Position numbers and translations under genes: made by a program
Shown: positions 46,507 to 57,666 of the stretch, piece after piece
How the letters are laid out: the number at the start of each line of letters is the position of its first letter
Position numbering within the stretch: the first letter of the stretch is position 1
Notes under the pieces: model-generated
What the model was told of the DNA's origin: nothing
Database searches by the model: none
Seen by the model: only the letters and a program-made list of their open reading frames with translations
Assembly (NCBI RefSeq): GCF_033439725.1
Contig: NW_026944387.1
Span: forward strand, 1,488,001 to 1,552,000
Direction of reading: 5' to 3'
Length of the DNA stretch: 64,000 nt
Source of the DNA: Neurospora tetraspora
Taxonomy: Eukaryota; Ascomycota; Sordariomycetes; Sordariales; Sordariaceae

Positions 46507-47651
46507 CTACTCTCTCAATGGGATCTTCTCCACGCCCAACTTTACGGCCTCTGCATTCAGAGCATCGATTTCTTCCTTGACATATGGTATGCCATCTTTC
46601 AGTCTCTGCTCCTCATTCAGCTGCTCAATTTCGCCCGGGAAGTAAATCCTGTCAACGCCATGCATCTTCTCAGAGTTCACCACTTTCTGGTATAGAACGT
46701 CCATGCGTTCCCTAAACTCGTCCAGACTCATGAACAAGTCCGGCTTGATTGCCACAAAGAAATGCCCAACGTCTCCCGGTTTAGACATGTCGTACGGCCC
46801 CGTCACACCTCCAGCAAACGCCGAACCAGAAAGCACGCCGGAGAAGACATCCATCATGATAGCCAGCGCCGACCCCTTCGGCCCGCCCATGGGCAGCATC
46901 ACGCCCTCCAGGGCCTTGGCCGGATCATCAGTCTGTTTTCCCTCCCCATCCAACGCCCAGTCAGTCGGTATCTTCTCCCCCCTCCTCAGCGCCTTATAAA
47001 TCTTGCCCCTCGCCGCGACCGAAGGCGCCATATCCAGGATAAACGGCTTCGACCCCTCACCCTTCCCACCCGGCGCACCGCACGCAATCGGGCTTACTCC
47101 CATCATCTTCTCCCGCCCACCCCAAACCGGGAGGGCAGGCGACGAATTGGTGAACACCAAACTCATCATGTCCGCATCCACAGCCTGCTTCACAATCCAA
47201 GCCGACATGCCAAAGTGGTTGCTGTGCTTGACGCTCACCATGCCGATCCCAAACACGCGCGCCATGGCGATGGCCGTGTCCATGCCCAGGTGCGCGGCGG
47301 GGAAGCCGAAGCCATTGTGTCCCTCCACCTGGGCGACTACCTATACTTCTTTTTAGCCTTCTTCGTTATTAAGTTATAGTCTATTTTATATTATATTACC
47401 GGCGTGATCTGCGTCAGCGTGGGCTCGGCGGCCGGGTCCAAAACCCCGTTGCGTACGCGCGAGAGGTACGAGGGCAGCCGCAGGATGCCGTGGCTTTCGA
47501 CGCCGCGCAGGTCGGCTTGGACGAGCCCGGAGGCGGTGATTTCGGCGTTCCGGGCGGACACGCCGGAGGCGGTTAGGAGGGCGATGGCGAAGGCTTTGGC
47601 ATCGCCGTGGTTGACGCGGACTAGGTTGGGGGTTTCTGTTGTTGTCGCCAT
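46507..47651 (-). CDS. Malate/L-lactate/ureidoglycolate dehydrogenase family oxidoreductase
   Basis: Exons 47651-47400 and 47340-46507 encode 361 residues, the usual length of the YlbC/AllD/MDH2 family of NAD(P)-dependent 2-hydroxyacid dehydrogenases (not Rossmann-type LDH/MDH). Signatures include LVQADLRGVESHGILRLP near residue 45, GFGFPAAHLGMDTAIAMAR, the conserved VKHSNHFGMSAW, and the C-terminal GGPKGSALAIMMDVFSGVLSG. The physiological substrate is not deducible. The single intron (47341-47399, 59 nt) is strikingly AT-rich (about 22% GC) inside a GC-rich gene. The gene is divergent from a quinate-permease-like carrier, but 1.6 kb apart, so co-regulation is not implied. Confidence 0.93.
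47341..47399 (-). other. Unusually AT-rich intron in the dehydrogenase gene
   Basis: The intron has canonical GTAATA and TATAG ends and phase 0. It is composed of TATAATA-like and purine-rich segments with about 13 G/C in 59 bases, unlike other introns in the window. Confidence 0.75.
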
Positions 47652-49260
47652 GGTTGTGGAGGGGTTAACGCTTGACTGGCGGGGGTGCTTGATCGTGGAA
47701 GGTGGTGCCAGTGGTGAGGTGGTCAGGTGCCTCTAGAGATGGATGGATGTTTGTGTATCGATAAGAGGAATGCGGGGGAGGCTTTTTGGTGGGATTCAGG
47801 TATCAATAGTGGACGGGAGCTAGGAGACTAGGAAGCAACCGGATGGCATCGGAAGCTGTCTATACTCCGGCTTTGCAGAATGCGTTGACAACTTGACGTT
47901 GCTGCTGAGGATGTTAATGGATGTCTTCCGTTCGGTTCTTTTCTCTTCAGAATAAAGATCTACGCAAGCAAGCGAATAGTTGAAATGGTATTTCGTCCCG
48001 TTCGACTCGGTAAGAAAGCGAAGCTTTACTGCAGAGCCAAGCTACGCCATCGCATCATCTCCCGCTGTAGCCAAGCAAACCCCACGATTTGATGCCAAGG
48101 TAATGTATCCATTATCAACGACATTCTTCAAATGTCCATTTCGACCGCAAGAAATCTCTACTCGTCAGGCCTACAAAATCGGCGGCTGACTAGCGGGAAA
48201 CCCGTTGTAGGCCTGACGAGTAGTTGTGGGTTTTCCCCGCAAAATGGTCCTCACCTATTCCTATAGCAGCAACTCATCCCGAGCAAGCGGCGATCTTCAG
48301 GTGTTGCCGTGAGTACCGAAGGCGGGGAAATGTGAACATTTGGAGCTTAACCCGGAAATAACAGCAATATCGTCTAACCCAAGACAATAGACGACTTGCT
48401 ACACAGACAGAGTTCGTATGAAGTTCATTGTGCTCACTTGCGCTCATTAAACCAGATATTCGGATGTCCAATGTCTGACGATAGCATCATGATCTTTGCA
48501 GAGCTCATGTTGTTTCTTTTCTCTACCCCCCCTTGGTCCAAGTATTGAAGCTTACGTACTAGCAAAAAATACGTCCTACGACCGGTGTAAGCCACCTACC
48601 AAAAGGGGATTCCCGTTCACTAGTTCCTCCACTACAAGCGGATGGTGGATGCGGGGAACCCTGAGCTTCAAAGTTCAAACGGTGCCCTCTTTCCAACTCC
48701 GACATCCTCGCTCGATGAAGGCTCGTTGGCGGTCACAGAGCAGAAGCTACAACTCGAAGACAGGAGAACAAAAAACCAAAGCCTCGAGTCACCTCGAACC
48801 GCTGAATTGACACAAGTACCGAGCACTAGTCCAACTGAAGATGGCTGGCAGGAAGGCGACTCATATGCAACGTCCGACTGCTGGGGGAAGCCATCGTGTC
48901 CATCATCAGCCATTGACGGCATGCTGTTGGCCATACATCGTGGTGACCAGCCAATCGTCACAACCCAGATTCAAGCCCGAAAGCAATCTTTCTAGGACCC
49001 CATGATCTCCCCAGGAAAATCTTCCCCGAAGAAAATGGAGTCAACCCTGCTTGAGGCATGGCCCGGTTACACCACATCCCCACATAGAGATAGGCCACTC
49101 GCGGCCCTTTGCTCATTGGCCCTGGTTGTTGAGCGGTCAATATCAGGGTGAACCGGGACTCTCTCATATATTAGGTTGATGGTATCACTCCCCTCTCTTG
49201 TGTTCCTGTCGCCTGTTTCTTTCATACCGCTCCTATCGACAGCAGCACCCCAATCTCACG
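47652..49260. other. Divergent intergenic region containing a perfect inverted repeat
   Basis: 1.6 kb between the dehydrogenase and the MFS carrier. It holds the 66-bp fold-back at 48158-48223. No protein-coding gene is supported; a plus frame at 48642-48995 and a minus frame at 48668-48961 overlap each other and match no family I know. Confidence 0.5.
48158..48223. repeat. Perfect 19-bp inverted repeat (66-bp fold-back)
   Basis: The left arm 48158-48176 (CTACTCGTCAGGCCTACAA) is exactly complementary to the right arm 48205-48223. The 28-nt loop ends in a second small hairpin, CGGG-AAA-CCCG (48194-48204). The structure could be a solo fold-back or miniature inverted-repeat element, or a structured RNA. 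No target-site duplication is evident right at the arm ends. Confidence 0.85.
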
Positions 49261-51011
49261 ATGGCTGGTGGCGTCAAGAAACCCGTCAACATTTTTAAGC
49301 TCAAAAACCTGGGCGAGCCGAAGGAAGTGTTCAACTGGAGGCTATGGTTCGCCGTCTTCTCCTTCGGCCTGTTGGGCGCTGCCCGTGGTGTTGACGAAGG
49401 ATTGATCAACGGCGCACTCAAGAGCAAGAACTTCCAGGACAGCATAAACTATGGCTCGTATTCGAAGGTTGAGCAAGCAAACATCAAGGCAAATATTTCG
49501 TCTATGGTGCAAGTTGGGAGTGTAGCGGGGGCTCTCATGTAAGTCAACAGTCTAGTCCCTCTTCGGTTCACTCACTGACAGATACCGGCTGCAGTGCCTT
49601 CCTCATTTGCGACAGGATAGGGCGTATCTGGGCTACCCGATCTCTCTGCGTGCTTTGGATCTTGGGCATCGCTATCTTCATGGGTTCGAACGGCAACCTG
49701 GGTGCAGTCTACGCGGGGAGGTTCGTCGCTGGTTTAGGCGTGGGGCAGACGCCTGTCGTCGGGCCCGTCTATATCGCAGAAATTGCCCCGGCCACCGTTC
49801 GTGGCCTCTCGACTTGCATTTTCACCGGTTTCGTCTATCTCGGTATTGTCCTGGCATATTTCACCAACTACGGGTGCCAACTTCACCTCGACGAAACCCC
49901 CGCCCGATGGCAAGTACCTACTAGTCTTCACATCATCTTCGCGGGCCTCATCTTCCTTCTCACCTTCCTACAGTATGAATCGCCCCGTTACCTGGTTAAG
50001 ATAGGCAAAAACGACAGAGCACTCCACGTCATGTCCCGCCTCCGCCACTTGCCCCCCGACCACGACTACGTCCAGCGCGAAATCAACGCCATCACCCTCA
50101 GCCACCACGAAGAAATGGAAGCCACAAAGGGTGCTGGCTGGCTCGGCATCCTCAAAGAAACCTTCACCGTGCGCAGCAACCTCTACCGCGTCGCCCTGGC
50201 TGTCGGCGCTCAAGTCCTAGGACAATGGTCCGGCGCCGGCTCCATCACCATCTACGCGCCGGACCTGTTCGAGCTCCTCGGTATTACGGGCACCCAGGAA
50301 TCGCTTTTGGTGACAGCCGTCTTCGGCATCATCAAGCTCGTAGCCGCCGTCCTCTGCGCCCTCTTCCTCGTCGACTTCATCGGCCGCAAGCGCTCCCTCC
50401 TGCTCGGCATAACCTGCCAAGCCATCTCCATGCTCTACGTGGCCGGCTTCCTGTCCGCCGTCCCGCAGCTCGGCAACGAAGAGGGGTACGTGCTCGCCCC
50501 TTCGTCGGGAAAACTGCGTGCCTCGCGCGGCGCCATCGTCATGATTTATCTATCTGGAGTCGGCTGGGCGCTGGGTTGGAACAGCATGCAGTACTTACTC
50601 ACCGCCGAATTGTTCCCGCTGCGCATCCGCGCGTTTTGTACGAGTTTGGCCATGTGTCTGCACTTTGCCAACCAGTACGGCAGCGCGAGGGCTGTGCCTG
50701 TCATGTTGCTCCCTGTGAGAGAGGGCGGGATTTCGGGACAGGGGACGTTCTGGTTCTTTGCGGTCGTGACCATTCTGGGAGGGGTTTGGGTGTTTTGGTT
50801 TGTCCCCGAAACCGCGGGCAGAAGTTTGGAGAGCATGGATCGCTTGTTTAGTTTGCCGTGGTGGAAGATTGGGCGGTATGGGAATAGGGAGGCGGCGGTG
50901 CTGGATGAAGCGGAACGGGTGGGAGGGGAGAAGGAGGGCGAGATGATGTCGAGGAGCGGGTCGCATGTGGAGGAGAAGGGGATGGTGTATGGGGCGGAGA
51001 GGAGGGTTTGA
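49261..51011 (+). CDS. MFS sugar/quinate permease-like transporter
   Basis: Exons 49261-49538 and 49595-51011 encode 564 residues with 12 predicted membrane segments. Landmarks of sugar porters are CDRIGRIWATR after TM2, GLGVGQTPVVGPVYIAEIAPATVRG, YESPRYLVKIGKNDRA at the end of TM6, VDFIGRKRSLLLG, and PETAGRSLESMDRLF. The N-terminus (NIFKLKNLGEPKEVFNWRLW) and the Gly/Ala-poor TM1 with ARGVDEGLINGAL resemble fungal quinate permease (QutD/Qa-y-like) carriers. Substrate assignment is by resemblance only. No other quinate pathway gene is nearby. The C-terminal tail of about 60 residues is hydrophilic. Confidence 0.92.
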
Positions 51012-51138
51012 TGATGTCGGAATTGTGATAGGAAGACTGTTGGATAAGAATTGAATGAGTGTGAGAGTCTGAGGTAATGAATCATATCCTGCCATGGTAA
51101 TTCTTATTGTCTTCATACGTCTTTTGAAGCAACAACAA

Positions 51139-51220
51139 GGCGTGGTGGCAGAGTGGTCTAATGCGCAAGACTAGAAATCTTGTTCCTTCGGGAGCGTCTG
51201 TTCGAATCAGGCCCACGTCG
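51139..51220 (+). tRNA. tRNA-Ser (anticodon AGA)
   Basis: The acceptor stem GGCGTGG/CCACGTC, long variable arm (TTCCTTCGGGAGC-like) and discriminator G at 51220 fit a class II tRNA. The anticodon AGA sits in the stem CAAGA/TCTTG. The T arm is intact around GTTCGAATC. T5 and T7 runs at 51243-51256 serve as terminators. Confidence 0.95.
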
Positions 51221-51451
51221 CACGATGACCATCAATAACTTCTTTTTGCTTTTTTTACGCCAGCAATATTACGGAGGCACGTCTCATGACCCTAGAGAGG
51301 CGGAAGAAGACGTTACAAACAACAAGCAATATGCATGCATTTGTTATTTTTATTTTTATTTTATTTTTTTTAGTGTTCTTTTTGTGCGCTGGAAGTGACG
51401 GATTCAGCTATGACCATATGAGGTCCATTTTTGCTTCCTGCTAATATCTAA

Positions 51452-51523
51452 GGTCCGCTGGCTCAATGGCAGAGCGTCTGACTACGAATCAGGAGGTTCC
51501 AGGTTCGACCCCTGGGTGGATCG
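51452..51523 (+). tRNA. tRNA-Arg (anticodon ACG)
   Basis: A 72-nt intronless tRNA. The acceptor stem GGTCCGC/GTGGATC includes two G-T wobbles. The D arm begins GGCTCAATGGC, the anticodon stem TCTGA/TCAGG frames ACG, and the T arm CCAGG-TTCGACC-CCTGG is perfect. It lies 231 bp downstream of tRNA-Ser. T-runs at 51528-51532 and beyond act as terminator. Confidence 0.95.
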
Positions 51524-54500
51524 ATTCTTTTTGACTTTTTTTTCCTAAAGCTTTTTGCATACTCCGATGACACTCCTTTTTTACTCCTCGATTTACCATG
51601 TTTCCGCTTACATAACTAAATTTTGTGATGTTCAAGCTTGTTTCCCTTCTCTTGGGCTTTTGGATTGATGTTCGTATCTCTCCATATGAGCCAACTTGGA
51701 AGTTCGGAATGGGGCATGAGATTCCAACATGTCCGTCCTCACGACCCGATTACGTTCATTGATTACTTCCTGCTTTTACCTTTGCAAGCCGAGAGGCAAA
51801 GGTCTGGCTAGGGTATTGGTAATGGGACTACACTTGACTACCTTACACGGAAGTCGCCATTGTGTACCGTCATTACCTATTTTCCCTTTAAACATGAGGC
51901 AATAGCACCCAGCGAATTGTGTGCGCAGAATGTGTTGTGATGATCACACACTTCGATCACACACTTCCACATGTAGTCGACCAAGTTTCCGATAGCGGAA
52001 AGAAGAAACGAATGCACACCCAAAATTCGGACGTGCCAGGAGGTCACCACGCTCCGACTGCGGAAAGGTTTGAGATATTGACGCTTGCCATAGCATGTGT
52101 ATAAACCTCCTCATCAGAAGATATAGCACTCATGGTCATGGTATGGTCATGTCTTAGATGAAGGAGTCCTCAAGTCAGCCACAGAGCAACGTCGATATGC
52201 AGACGGCCGCCGCCGAGCGATGTCCATCACCCAATCACCATGTCCCATTAGAAGTCAGTGACAATGTCTCCCTTTTGGGAGTCTATCACACCCCATTCTC
52301 ATCCAAATCGGGCAAGCCCGATGCTCAGGCATTGCCGCCCGTGGCTTCAGGAATCGGGATTTGTCTCCTGAGGCAATCCTCGCCTAGGAAGCAGGGGAGC
52401 GTGGGATCAAAACGACGCAAGGCAACGAACTATCAGGGAACAAAAGTGTGCAAATACAACTTCAATGTGCCTCATGACTGGGTGATATTGCCTTCTTCCG
52501 TGCCAACACCAGTCCACCATCTCGGAGCATCTCCGAGTCCATCGGTGACGAGTTGACATAACGTCACAATATTGGGATGGTCATTAGACGCCGCGAGCAG
52601 ACAACCAACAACCTAGGCTCCTCAAGGCAGACAGCAAAACATGCACTTAAAGAAGGTTTTCTCGCCATAATACGAAGTGAGATACGAAATAAAAGCTTCT
52701 CGGTCACTGTCTTGGCCGTAGCGGCGTAGAGGCTGAGGGTGGTAATCGAAGACCCTGATTTGCTGAGCGGTGTTATTGAAGTGCGAAAGCCAATCACGCA
52801 TTCGAATCATGCCTGCCCTTCAGCACACATGTAAGCCAACGGCAAAGGCCCTGGTCCGAACCAGAATTCCATTGACCATCCAATATCCATAAGGCTCGTA
52901 CCCGTAAGTCAAGAAGTATCGGGACGGGAGGCCAACAAGGCTGTGGTTTCATTGACTGTCACCTTTCTCACTTGAAGGAGACATGGATGCGAAGGCAACC
53001 ATAAAAAAGCCGTAGAGGTACAAATAGGTGGCTTTGTATCGCCCTATACGCCTCAATGTCGGTATGAGGAACTGGCCTTCAACGTTAGTATTGAAGCTTA
53101 GTAGTGATAACGAAGGTCACCATGGAAGTGATGGTACGAGAAAGGAAGGAGTCGCGCCTCCTGTGCTCGAGGAGGATACGAACCTACACTACTTTGAAGG
53201 TAGTAATGGGCGGAAAGAAGCCCCGGTTGTACGGCCCCCAATGGACTAGTACCATCAGTCACCCCTGCACTTATATCAAAAGGAATGGCCATTTCCTCTA
53301 CACCTTCTCAGATCATCAACTTTTGAGTTCGTCATTTCCGCCAGGACCCGATATTGCAGGCGGGCACTGTACCTGCACTGCGCATGCTGCGCATCACGCG
53401 CTTCCCACGTTGCTTACCCTGGCTCCCGGTTTCCCACCCCCTTGATAGTTCATGTACGCACTTAGCCACTTCCACCTCATCTTCTTCGCTTCTTCTCCAT
53501 GTCGCTACCGAACATCATCGCAAATCCCCCTCTTCTCAAGCCACCGAAAACCAGGTCGTAAAGACTTACGACCGCAACGCAGACCTCCGAGTACACTGCC
53601 ATTGCAGTCCACAGCACACAATCCTCCACCAACTCAAGATGTAGAGGTATGCACATACGCACTTTCTCTGCGGCTGCACCGTTGCAGCGGGCGGCCTGCG
53701 ATGCAGCCATCAATAGTCCTTCGGATGATTTAGGTACGTGGGGGCCGCTGTTACCTCGTACATTCGACAATTACTCAAACCTTCCTCAACGTCTCATCAT
53801 CTTCAATGTTGTTGCGCCGTCGAAAGGCACATCACAGCCGTTTTTGATCGAATTTATACACCCTTCCATGATACTCGTAGGAGTGTCATGACTGTTGTAC
53901 ACTCATCACAAAGTAAGATGTGTGATGATCCCCGGACTACGGCATAAGAGCTAAACAAGATCAATCAGGAGTAGGCATATCATGGAATAAGTGCCATGAG
54001 CGTGCCTTTTGGTGCCATCACTTTCCCATTCGGAACGTCACACAAGACAACGGGATAGCCAACTTTCTTTCGGGCAAGTCGTCTGATAAAAGCCATGTTT
54101 TGTCCGAAGCAGCCACAGGGTTATATGTGCACCGCCTGACATCTTACCTCACCGGCGCCTGGCGGGTAAGGGCACAGACAGGCAGTCAGGCACCGGATTC
54201 AGCAATACAGTGGCGCTGGCCAAAGGTCACTTTCGTGTTCCACTTCACAACTACCTGGCATTAGTAACGGAGGTGGGGGACATGGAAGAGGCCACCCAGG
54301 CACATGAAGAAAATCAAGAAGGTTGTTCTTTTCGGTCAGTAAGTTCCCCCTTATCATCAGATATGTCGTTGGGCATTAACGCAAGCGCATAGCCGACATT
54401 CCTTCTAGCGCCTTTGACACAGTGAAATCAACATCTTTTAAGCGCCCGGACACATGGCGACGGAAGACATCGAGATATCCGGCCTTCCTCCTGCCAACTT

Positions 54501-55546
54501 GAGTCTTGAATGCGGACTGAGTACTGCCAGTATCCACTCGGACAACCTCCTCCGCAGATTCAGACTAGGGTGAACAGACACCGTTCGTAACGGGAAGCTG
54601 TGTGGACCACCGTTGCAACGGCGAGCACGGCGAGGTCCCTAACCCCCTTGCAACCGATATTCGGGGTGGGTGTGGAGCTTTCCTGGCGCTCACATTCGGC
54701 CGGGGGCTGCTTCGGTGGCTTGCTCCTCCAAGACTTCAACGTCGTGGGATCGACTTTGCTGTGCTCGACAGCGGACATCTCCGTGCTTCACTTTGCCCAT
54801 CACCACAGCCTTCAATCGGCTACTCACTCCATCCGAAGCAGGTTGACACACTCAGGTCTGTCAGATACTACCAAACTCGTGGCATATGTGCCTCACAACC
54901 ACTACACCCTCCTCCTTCTCATGACCACTTCCCCGAGGACGCATTGGCGAATACAACGCCTGAGTCAGAAGGAGGATGTGATCGACGCATGGACACCACC
55001 ATCCCTCCATCAAGATGGCCTCAATATCACAGTTGCTTCACAGTCACTGCGGATAGGCGCCTGGCACAATGGGGCTCAGGTCTTGTTACATCTGGAGCCT
55101 GGTTGGTCGAGGACTCGACAACATGGAGTTGAAAGAGGAATGGCCTTCTTGCCACGCCCTTGTGCTGTGATAGGACTTGGTTTCAGCCCATTGTAGAACA
55201 CGAGCAGGCTCCTCATAGATGGGTATGGCTTCAACTTCCCTGGGAGGGAAAGAACTGTGGTGGATGCATGGGCTGGGGGAAGGCAAGGTCGAGGGGGCCC
55301 TTTCTTACCCCATCTGAGAGTCGCGCCTTCCTTATGTCCTGGCCATCTGGGAAACAGATAAAGCAGAAGGACTTCCTACAATCTTTTTGTTGTCTTCGAT
55401 AATCTCCTCAACAAACCTGGACGACAAGCCTCACTACCTTACCTGAAGTCTTGCTCCGGTCTTGTAGATATCTTTTCGTTGCAGCTTTGCAACTGCCTAT
55501 ATAACAATTCTTTGGGGGCTCACAAGCTCCTGCACATTTCCTTACC
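51524..55546. other. 4-kb stretch without a recognisable gene
   Basis: This region lies between tRNA-Arg and the glutamic peptidase gene. The longest frames (52158-52556, 132 codons; 54600-55196, 198 codons) overlap alternative frames of similar length and lack any family signature, so I do not call genes. The right end contains the peptidase promoter. Confidence 0.5.
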
Positions 55547-56946
55547 ATGAAGTTCCTCAGCACAACTCTTTTCCTTCTGGGTATAATGTCCCAGCCTATC
55601 CTCGCAGAGTTCTCTTTCACCTCCACAGCCGAACACAATGGTGTTCCAGTGCCGCAGTCCGAAATTAATATCCAGCCGTTCGAGTCAGGTACCCTTGGCC
55701 GAATCAGGAGCCGTACCGGTGATGATTCGGGCCCAAAGATAGGGACCACGACCCTGAGACGGGTCAAGAGAACCAATCCTACTGCTAACAGCAATAACTG
55801 GTGTGGTTCTGTACGCACTACAACGTCAAGCAACCAGATAAAGCTCATCCACGGGACCTTTCAGCATCCCACCTGCACCCAGCGGCCCGGTGTCACTCAG
55901 TATCCCCAGGCGGCAGCGGCTTGGATTGGCATTGATGGTGATTCGTGGACTTCGGCTTTGCTGCAGGCTGGGACGGTTTGCAAGGTTAGTTACTGCTATG
56001 TTTAGCTTGGCTCGCTCTTACCTCTTGAGGTTGGCCGAGATAGAGAGAAAAGACACTGACGATAGTGGTGAGCAGATCAATAACTCTACGGGAATTGTCG
56101 AGTATGTCACTCTCACCCTTATTTCTTAATCCTACAACAGCCATAACTGACGTACCTTTCCCAACAGGAACGAAGTTTGGTGGCAATGGGTTCCCAGTGG
56201 AAGCTACACGATTACCAACGTTCCCGTCTTTGCTGGTGATTGGATTGATATCACCATCAATACGACCTCCTCCACAGCAGCGAACATGTAAGTATAAATA
56301 TTTCATCTCGTTCCAATTGAATAGGCTTCATCTCCCTCACAGAATTTTTTTTTTCGTATCCTTATACGGCCCCAGTATCGGGGAAACAAACATGCCTTAC
56401 CTATAGCGCCCATCAAACATCTCTTCACACCAACTCTGATAACAATCACCATACCCTGTCGAACATTCCATAACCCCCAGTCCTCATTTTACCTAAATCA
56501 CCATCAACCTCACTATCAACCTCACCGTCGCAGAACTCCGAGCTTCAGGCCCGAGTCTCGCTCCACACCAACTGCAGTTCCTCTTATCTTCACCATCCAA
56601 CTTCACTTCTTTCCTCCTTCATACCCTCCAACCCAACTAACCCTCCCTCTCTCCCCCTTTTAGAAAAATCGTAAACACCAACCGCGGCTACACCCACACC
56701 ATCAACGCCTCCACCGGCGCCACCCTCGCCCGCGTCGACGCCGACTGGGTCGTCGAGCGCCCCTACTACGGGACCACCCTGGCGGGCTTTGCGCAGTTCA
56801 CTCAGGTCTGGTTCCAGAATGCATATGCGACGCTCACGAGTGGGACCAGCTTGGGCATTACGGGTGCGAAGCAGTACCAGATTCCGGGCGGGTGCGCGAG
56901 CACGGAGTTTGATAATTCGAAGCTGTACGCTGCTGTTGCGCCTTAG
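55547..56946 (+). CDS. Secreted G1 family (eqolisin) glutamic peptidase
   Basis: Four exons: 55547-55988, 56053-56101, 56168-56287 and 56664-56946 give 297 residues. A signal peptide of about 20 residues (ends PILA) is followed by a propeptide ending in RRVKR, a Kex2-like site, before the mature start TNPTANSNNWCGS. The eqolisin core is visible: AAAAWIGIDGDSWTSALLQAG with the presumed catalytic Gln, NEVWWQWVPSG, GDWIDITIN, and ARVDADWVVERPYYG at the presumed catalytic Glu region. These enzymes are acid proteases of fungi. The first intron is uncertain: donor GTTACT/acceptor AAAAG (used here) or GTTAGT at 55985 with acceptor at 56039 both keep frame. Intron 3 is 376 nt, unusually long and pyrimidine-rich. 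The motif usually written AEWIVE reads ADWVVE here. Confidence 0.85.
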
Positions 56947-57298
56947 GAAGGGGTGGGTGGTGAAGATGGGGGGAGGGCAATGGCGCCTTGTATGTGTTTA
57001 ACTGTCAAGCGTATCTAGGCAGTCGTGCTTGCTACCTATTTTTAATGTACCTTCTTCCTTCCCGTTTGCATTCATTCGAGTGTTGTCAATTGTTGATGCA
57101 TCCGACTCCGCTTTTGTGTCCCGAACTTGACCCATAGACTATAGACACTCCCCAATTGCGCGCGACACATTCAAGTTATCGACACCGCAACATTTGCACA
57201 AAAAAAAAAGGAGGAATAATAAAAGACAGAGAGAGGACGAGGATGGGAAAAAGGGAGAGGGAAAAGGGACCCACAGCGGCAAAAAGTGAAAAAAAGAA
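56947..57298. other. Intergenic: peptidase 3' flank to tRNA-Ile
   Basis: 352 bp with no gene. The right end has an A-run (57289-57295) that is the Pol III terminator of the minus-strand tRNA. Confidence 0.5.
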
Positions 57299-57394
57299 TG
57301 CCCAATAACAGGATTGAACTGTTGACCTTCGCATGGACTTAATATCTCGGAGAAGATATTAGTACGACGCTCTAACCAGCTGAGCTAATCGGGC
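57299..57394 (-). tRNA. tRNA-Ile (anticodon AAT), intron-containing
   Basis: On the minus strand, the acceptor stem GCCCGAT/ATTGGGC closes with discriminator A. The D arm GCTCAGCTGGTTAGAGC is canonical. The anticodon stem TCGTA/TGCGA frames AAT (57360-57358). A 22-nt intron (57356-57335) follows position 37. The T arm AACAG-TTCAATC-CTGTT is perfect. A T7 run (plus strand A-run 57289-57295) terminates it. Confidence 0.9.
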
Positions 57395-57666
57395 TGTGCT
57401 GTTGTTGATGATTCGCTATCAAAATTGATTTTATGAATCCCCCTTCCGGAAACAACTCGGAATTCTGCTGCTGCTGCCACCCTCCCTCCCTCTCTCGAAG
57501 AAGCATGATGTCCGAAAGGCTATGGACGGCGCACGTATGACGAAGAAGCTTGTTCCCATTAGCAAGGAATGATTGTCGAGCGATTAATGAAAATTTGTGA
57601 TTGATTTAGTATCGAAAACTTTCAACCCATCCCTCGCAGTAGTCAAGTGTCCATCATCCCCCCCTA

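Noticed and set aside
52158-52556. 132-codon plus frame
   Set aside because: Ser/Pro-rich sequence without motif or conserved pattern; could be real but the sequence alone does not support it.
54600-55196. 198-codon frame upstream of the peptidase gene
   Set aside because: A 176-codon frame overlaps it in another phase, and neither has a recognisable feature.
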